A stretch of 64,000 nucleotides of DNA from Phaeovulum vinaykumarii. GTDB taxonomy: Bacteria; Pseudomonadota; Alphaproteobacteria; Rhodobacterales; Rhodobacteraceae. The translations under genes were made by a program, and so were the position numbers. The stretch is from contig NZ_FTOM01000008.1 of the NCBI RefSeq assembly GCF_900156695.1, positions 62,001 through 126,000 of the forward strand. The letters run 5' to 3'. Shown here piece by piece: positions 58,085 through 64,000 of the stretch (its first letter is position 1; each line of letters starts with the position of its first letter). The notes below the pieces were generated by a model that did not search any database, was not told where the DNA came from, and saw only the letters and a program-made list of their open reading frames with translations.

Positions 58085-58273
58085 TCAGCCTTCTTCCCCG
58101 CGTTCGATACGGGCGAATTCCTCGACCCGCTTGCCTTCGCCGGTGACCCCGGTCGGGCGCTTGTTCAATTCCTTCACCGCCGGGTGGACCCCTTCGCGGC
58201 GTTCGATCTCGGCATAGGCCTTGGCGCGGTCACCTTCATGCGTGCGGTCGTGGTCGGTGATATGACGGCTCAT
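58085..58273 (-). CDS. Small hydrophilic hypothetical protein (62 aa)
   Basis: A 62-residue charged protein (contains HDRTHEGDRAKAYAEIERR and EEFARIERGEEG), no membrane segment or signal. AGGAGGG precedes the ATG at 58273. Its composition suggests a helical stress- or nucleic-acid-related small protein, but I do not recognise the family. It lies between ilvE and the DMT transporter, the latter on the same strand 55 bases upstream. Confidence 0.6.
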   Translation of the reverse strand: MSRHITDHDRTHEGDRAKAYAEIERREGVHPAVKELNKRPTGVTGEGKRVEEFARIERGEEG

Positions 58274-58328
58274 CTGTCGGCCCTCCTCTTCGGTTGGACA
58301 CTCAATATAGCACGAAACCCATCCGATT

Positions 58329-59255
58329 TCACCCCTGGGGTGTCATCGCCTTGCGCGCACGGGCGCGGGCCAGGCCCAGCTGGCGTTCGCGCCAGATGAT
58401 GATCACCCCGGCCCCCACGATCAGCCCCGCGCCCGCGAGCATCACCGCCGAGGGCGTTTCGGCAAAGACCAGATAGCCGATCGCCAGCGCAAAGAGCATC
58501 GAGACATAATCGAAGGGCGCCACCACCCCGGCGTCGGCATGGCGATAGGCCGAGGTCAGGCAGATCTGGCCCACCCCGCCGAAAAGCCCCGCACAGATCA
58601 GAAGCGTGGCCTCGGCCGGGTCGGGCCAGACCCAGCCGAAGGGCGCCGTCAGCAACGCCAGCCCCGCCGAGGTGACCGAGAACCAGAAGACGATCGCCGA
58701 GGTGGTCTCGGAGCGCACCAGCTTGCGCACGAAGACCTGCGCCAGCGCCGCGCAGACCGCGCCCATCAGCGTGACCATGGCGCCCAGCGCCTCGGTCTCG
58801 TTGCCGTCGGTGGCGCCCAGCCGCGGCGACAGCACGATCAGCACCCCCGCCAGCCCCAGCGCCACCGCCGACATGCGGAAGAGACGGACCTCCTCGCCCA
58901 GGAACATCGCGGCAAAGATCACCGTCAGCAGCGGCGCGGCATAGCCGATGGCCGTCACCTCGGGCAGCGGCAACAGGCCCAGCCCGGCAAAGCCCAGCCC
59001 CATCGCCGCGGTGCCGACGAAGCCGCGCCAGAAATGGCCAAGCGGGTTGGACACTTTCAGCCCCGTGGCCAGCCCGCGCGAGGCCGCCAGCCAGATCAGG
59101 ATCACCGGAATGGCAAAGGCCGAGCGGAAGAAGACCGCCTCGCCCGGCGGCACCCGCCCCGAAGCCGCCTTGATCAGCGCGGCCATGGCGGCAAAGGCGC
59201 TGACCGATACCAGCTTGAACAGGATGGCGCGGGACGGGGATTGGGGCGTGGACAT
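58329..59255 (-). CDS. DMT/EamA family transporter
   Basis: A 308-residue membrane protein with ten helices in two EamA repeats (FKLVSVSAFAAMAALI and LGAMVTLMGAVCAALAQ openings). The family exports amino acids or other metabolites. AGAAGGGGGC precedes the ATG 59255. The C-terminus is a basic tail (ERQLGLARARARKA). Substrate unknown. It follows queG in the same direction with an 11-base gap. Confidence 0.88.
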   Translation of the reverse strand: MSTPQSPSRAILFKLVSVSAFAAMAALIKAASGRVPPGEAVFFRSAFAIPVILIWLAASRGLATGLKVSNPLGHFWRGFVGTAAMGLGFAGLGLLPLPEVTAIGYAAPLLTVIFAAMFLGEEVRLFRMSAVALGLAGVLIVLSPRLGATDGNETEALGAMVTLMGAVCAALAQVFVRKLVRSETTSAIVFWFSVTSAGLALLTAPFGWVWPDPAEATLLICAGLFGGVGQICLTSAYRHADAGVVAPFDYVSMLFALAIGYLVFAETPSAVMLAGAGLIVGAGVIIIWRERQLGLARARARKAMTPQG

Positions 59256-59266
59256 GCCCCCTTCTA

Positions 59267-60355
59267 TCAGGCCTCCGACGCGCCGGGAATTGCGCGATAC
59301 GCAGGGCCGCCCAACCGCGCCAGCGCCCAGCGTGCGGCATCGGCCACGGCTCGGTCGTCGGCGTCCCGATGCGCCGCGGCCAGCGGTGCAAGCGCGGGCT
59401 GGCCGGAATTGCCGATCGCATAGAGCACGTTGCGCAGGAACCGCGCATGCCCGATGCGCTTGATCGGGCTGCCCGAGAAGGCCGCGCGAAAGGCGGCCTC
59501 GTCCAGCGTGACCAGATCGGCCAGTCGGGGCGCATCGGCAAGAAGGGCATCGGCGCGGGGCGCATAGCCCGGCTCGGTCATCGGCGCGGCAAACTTGTTC
59601 CAGGGACAGGCCGCAAGACATTCGTCGCAGCCATAGATGCGGTTGCCCAGCGCCGGGCGCAGATCCGGGTCGACCGGCCCGCGATGCTCGATCGTCAGAT
59701 AGGAGATGCAGCGCCGCGCATCCATCCGCCCCGGCGCGACGAAAGCCGCGGTCGGGCAGGCATCCAGACAGGACCGACAACTGCCGCAATGATCGGTCTC
59801 GGGGGCGTCGGGCGGCAGCGCGAGCGAGGTGAAGATCGCGCCCAGAAAGAACCAGTTGCCGATCTCGCGGCTGACGACATTGGTATGCTTGCCCTGCCAG
59901 CCCAGCCCCGCCGCCTGCGCCAGCGGCTTTTCCATCACCGGCGCGGTATCGACAAAGACCTTGATCTCGCCGCCGGCCTCGGCGATCAGCCAGCGCCCCA
60001 GCCGCTTGAGCCGCTTCTTGACCAGGTCGTGATAATCCCGCCCGCGGGCATAGACCGACACCGCCCCCAGATCGGGACAGGCGGTCACCGCGCGGGGATC
60101 TTCGGCCGGGCTATAGCTTTCGGCCAGCATCAGGATCGACCGCGCCTCGGGCCACAGCGCCGCCGGATTGCCGCGCCAGTTCATGCGGTCTTCCATCCAG
60201 CGCATCTGGCCGTGATAGCCCGCCGCCACGAAGGCGCGCAGCGCCGCATCGGCGTGGGGGATTGCGTCGGGCGTGGTCAGCCGCGCGGCGGTAAAGCCCT
60301 CGGCCAGCGCCTGCGCCTTGAGCCGGGCGGCCAGATCAGAAGTCAAGGAGCGCAT
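59267..60355 (-). CDS. queG: Epoxyqueuosine reductase
   Basis: A 362-residue cobalamin-dependent, two-cluster Fe-S enzyme. [16 protein letters not shown] and [13 protein letters not shown] are the two 4Fe-4S motifs (about 192-205 and 244-256). A HEAT-like C-terminus follows. It performs the last step of queuosine synthesis in tRNA. ATG 60355 overlaps the GST gene by 20 bases, an unusually long overlap with no clear ribosome site; internal starts are not better. Confidence 0.93.
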   Translation of the reverse strand: MRSLTSDLAARLKAQALAEGFTAARLTTPDAIPHADAALRAFVAAGYHGQMRWMEDRMNWRGNPAALWPEARSILMLAESYSPAEDPRAVTACPDLGAVSVYARGRDYHDLVKKRLKRLGRWLIAEAGGEIKVFVDTAPVMEKPLAQAAGLGWQGKHTNVVSREIGNWFFLGAIFTSLALPPDAPETDHCGSCRSCLDACPTAAFVAPGRMDARRCISYLTIEHRGPVDPDLRPALGNRIYGCDECLAACPWNKFAAPMTEPGYAPRADALLADAPRLADLVTLDEAAFRAAFSGSPIKRIGHARFLRNVLYAIGNSGQPALAPLAAAHRDADDRAVADAARWALARLGGPAYRAIPGASEA

Positions 60356-61001
60356 ATTGCGGCGACGGCGGAAGGCCCGGCAGCTGGTCTGCCAGAAGCG
60401 ACCGGAAGGCCGGGCGCGACTTGATCTTGGCATACCAGTCGCGGACATTGGCCGAGCGGTTCCAGTCCACATCCGAGATATAGTCGAGGCACGACAGATG
60501 CGCCGCCGCCGCGAAATCGGCCAGGGTCATCACGTCGCCGGCCAGCCAGCGCCGCTGATCCAGAAGCCAGCCCATGTAATCAAGGTGGAACTTCACCGCC
60601 GCCAGGCCCGATTTCACCGCACGGCTGTCGGGATAGCCTTCCTTGCGGATCTTCTTCCAGACGCGCTCGTTCATGATGGGGCGGGTCACTTCCGCGTTGA
60701 ACTTGTCATCGAACCAGAAGCACAGGCGCCGCACCTCATAGCGGGCTTCCGGGTCGGCGGGGATCAGCGCCGGGTTGGGCAGCGTCTCGTCGAGATATTC
60801 GCAGATCGCCTGGCTTTCGGCCATCAGGCGGCTGTCCATGCGCAGGACCGGCACCTTGCCGGCGGGGTTGCGGCGCAGGAAATCGGGGCTGGGATCCCAA
60901 TAGCGTTCCTCGACCAGTTCGACCTCGATCTTCTTTTCCGCCAGGGTCAGGCGGACCTTGCGGCAAAAGGGCGAGAGGGCGACGTGATACAGACGATTCA
61001 T
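60336..61001 (-). CDS. Glutathione S-transferase (second copy)
   Basis: A 221-residue protein. The thioredoxin-like domain starts [20 protein letters not shown] with SPFCRK as the catalytic Ser/Cys site, then [11 protein letters not shown] and [11 protein letters not shown] for glutathione, followed by the C-terminal helices. It differs from the GST at 12516 (no close identity). FtsZ-associated or maleylacetoacetate-isomerase-like functions are possible but not shown. ATG 61001; overlaps queG. Confidence 0.9.
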   Translation of the reverse strand: MNRLYHVALSPFCRKVRLTLAEKKIEVELVEERYWDPSPDFLRRNPAGKVPVLRMDSRLMAESQAICEYLDETLPNPALIPADPEARYEVRRLCFWFDDKFNAEVTRPIMNERVWKKIRKEGYPDSRAVKSGLAAVKFHLDYMGWLLDQRRWLAGDVMTLADFAAAAHLSCLDYISDVDWNRSANVRDWYAKIKSRPAFRSLLADQLPGLPPSPQYALLDF

Positions 61002-61113
61002 GACATTTCCCGTGAGATCGGGCGCGGGGGAACCCGGTCGGTCGGCCCGCGCCTCTTGCCCCGGTGATACGGGGACAGGGGGGCGGGATCAATCCCCGCG
61101 GGTCTCGTGGGCC

Positions 61114-61905
61114 TTAATCCGCCGGCGCAAAGCAGCGCGCGCGCCCGTCGGCGGCGATGGTCGCGGCCCCGTCGGCAATGGCGGCGGCGCGGCGGCGCAT
61201 GAAGTCATTGGGCCGCGCGGCGTTGCGGGCCTTGGGCGCGGGCAGGACGCTGGCCAGAAGCGCCGCCTGCTCGGCCGTCAGCCGGTCGGGCGAGGTGCGG
61301 AAATAGCGAAACGCGGCAGCATTGATGCCGAAGACGCCTTCGTCGAATTCGGCGACGTTGAGATAGATCTCGAGGATGCGGCGCTTGGACCAGACCAGTT
61401 CGATCATCGGCGTCAGCACCGCCTCGAGCGCCTTGCGCCCCCAGGACCGCTCCTGCCAGAGAAAGACGTTCTTGGCCACCTGCTGGCTGAGCGTCGAGGC
61501 CCCGCGCCGGGCGCCGTCGTCGATGGCGGCGCGGATCGCGCGCATGTCAAAGCCCCAGTGCAGGCAGAAATTGGCGTCCTCGGCGGCCACGACCGAGCGC
61601 GCCATGACGGGGGCGATTTCCTCCATCGGGGTCCATTGGCGGTCGACCTTGCCCAGCCGGCGTGACTCGGACCAGATCGTGGGCGTCGTGGGCGGATTGA
61701 TGAGCGAAAACAACACCACCAGCGCCAGAAGCGCCGCCACCCCCGCCAGCGCCAGCCGCCCGATCCAGACCGTGACCGTGCGCATCAGGCGGCGCACGCG
61801 ACCGGGCGCCGGCGCGGACTGTGCGGTCTTGCGCTTGCCACGGGCGCGGCCTTTCGCCGAAGCGGCCGTTGAAGGGGGTTTGCGAGCCATGCCGTCATAA
61901 GTCAT
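61114..61905 (-). CDS. mtgA: Monofunctional biosynthetic peptidoglycan transglycosylase
   Basis: A 263-residue GT51 enzyme. A basic N-terminus and one membrane helix (IGRLALAGVAALLALVVLF) are followed by AAEDANFCLHWGFDM (catalytic Glu), the RRGASTLSQQVAKNVFLW motif and KRRILEIYLNVAEF. It polymerises lipid II into glycan chains at the periplasmic face. ATG 61905 (MTYDGMARK); the later ATG at 61890 is a good alternative. Confidence 0.94.
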   Translation of the reverse strand: MTYDGMARKPPSTAASAKGRARGKRKTAQSAPAPGRVRRLMRTVTVWIGRLALAGVAALLALVVLFSLINPPTTPTIWSESRRLGKVDRQWTPMEEIAPVMARSVVAAEDANFCLHWGFDMRAIRAAIDDGARRGASTLSQQVAKNVFLWQERSWGRKALEAVLTPMIELVWSKRRILEIYLNVAEFDEGVFGINAAAFRYFRTSPDRLTAEQAALLASVLPAPKARNAARPNDFMRRRAAAIADGAATIAADGRARCFAPAD

Positions 61906-61993
61906 GGCCGGGCCGCGCGGGTCAAGGGGCGGGGCGCCGCATCGCGCGCGCCCTCCGCCCCGCCATGGGCGCAGTCAGGGCCGCCGATGCAAA

Positions 61994-62023
61994 GGGGGCG
62001 ACTGGATCGCACCTGCCGCCCCC
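61994..62023 (-). terminator. Likely terminator after gltB
   Basis: GGGGGCG and CGCCCCC (7-pair stem, 16-base loop), followed on the minus strand by TTTG. A modest hairpin about 40 bases downstream of the gltB stop. Confidence 0.45.
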
Positions 62024-62055
62024 GTTTCTTCCGTCTTCGCCCTGCGCGGCGGGCC

Positions 62056-64000
<1,945 letters not shown>

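Overview
The window is a GC-rich (roughly 68-70 % by eye), densely coded chromosomal segment of an alphaproteobacterium, most likely a member of the Rhodobacteraceae/Paracoccaceae. The evidence is the gene order petP-petR-petA-petB-petC, the DUF1013 regulator TrcR, membrane ferritin MbfA behind an Irr-type iron element, a tandem triplet of deformylase genes ending in fmt, and -10 boxes of the TAGnCT kind. I see no rRNA, tRNA, insertion sequence, prophage or CRISPR array. Nearly all of it is core genome.

Layout. 0-3 kb: N-terminus of an acyl-CoA synthetase facing a hybrid histidine kinase and its OmpR-type partner. 3-9.5 kb: clpB, pyrF, the NfeD/QmcA membrane pair, a zinc-ribbon DinB, and a 53-residue orphan. 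9.7-14.6 kb: beta-ketothiolase behind a striking interrupted palindrome, a DUF3775 protein, lysine-forming saccharopine dehydrogenase, a glutathione transferase and an MFS transporter. 14.7-19.1 kb (minus): an AEC transporter, S-formylglutathione hydrolase, HAD hydrolase and ornithine-cyclodeaminase-like operon, then mbfA. 19.5-24.4 kb: pncA-pncB (NAD salvage), rimO, a small membrane protein, prmA. 24.4-28.3 kb: a complete polyamine/iron/phosphonate-type ABC importer. 28.5-36.3 kb: an L,D-transpeptidase, then a peptide-type ABC transporter without a binding protein, coupled to an aldehyde dehydrogenase, an SDR and an Ntn-type P1 peptidase. 36.3-39 kb: an unknown periplasmic protein, an alpha/beta-hydrolase pseudogene with an internal deletion, and succinate-semialdehyde dehydrogenase. 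39-46 kb: trcR, RNase T2, radC, dnaJ-dnaK (RpoH-type promoter), alkB and a UbiC-like gene. 46-48.7 kb: def1-def2-def3-fmt, with a catalytically degenerate def3. 48.8-52.6 kb: MalY/PatB-type lyase, a capsule-type ABC permease, cysQ-kdsB. 52.7-57 kb: petPRABC (cytochrome bc1 and its regulators). 57-64 kb: ilvE, a DMT transporter, queG, a second glutathione transferase, mtgA, and the C-terminal part of gltB running off the right edge.

How the genes work together. Coupled sets are petPRABC (respiratory bc1 complex plus control), dnaK-dnaJ and clpB (heat shock, both behind RpoH-like promoters), pncA-pncB (nicotinamide to nicotinate mononucleotide), def-fmt (N-formyl-methionine cycle), kdsB with a KpsM-like permease (surface polysaccharide), and two ABC uptake loci. 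The most promising under-described unit is the 29.6-36.3 kb transporter/dehydrogenase/P1-peptidase locus. The deformylase triplet and the palindrome before the thiolase come next.
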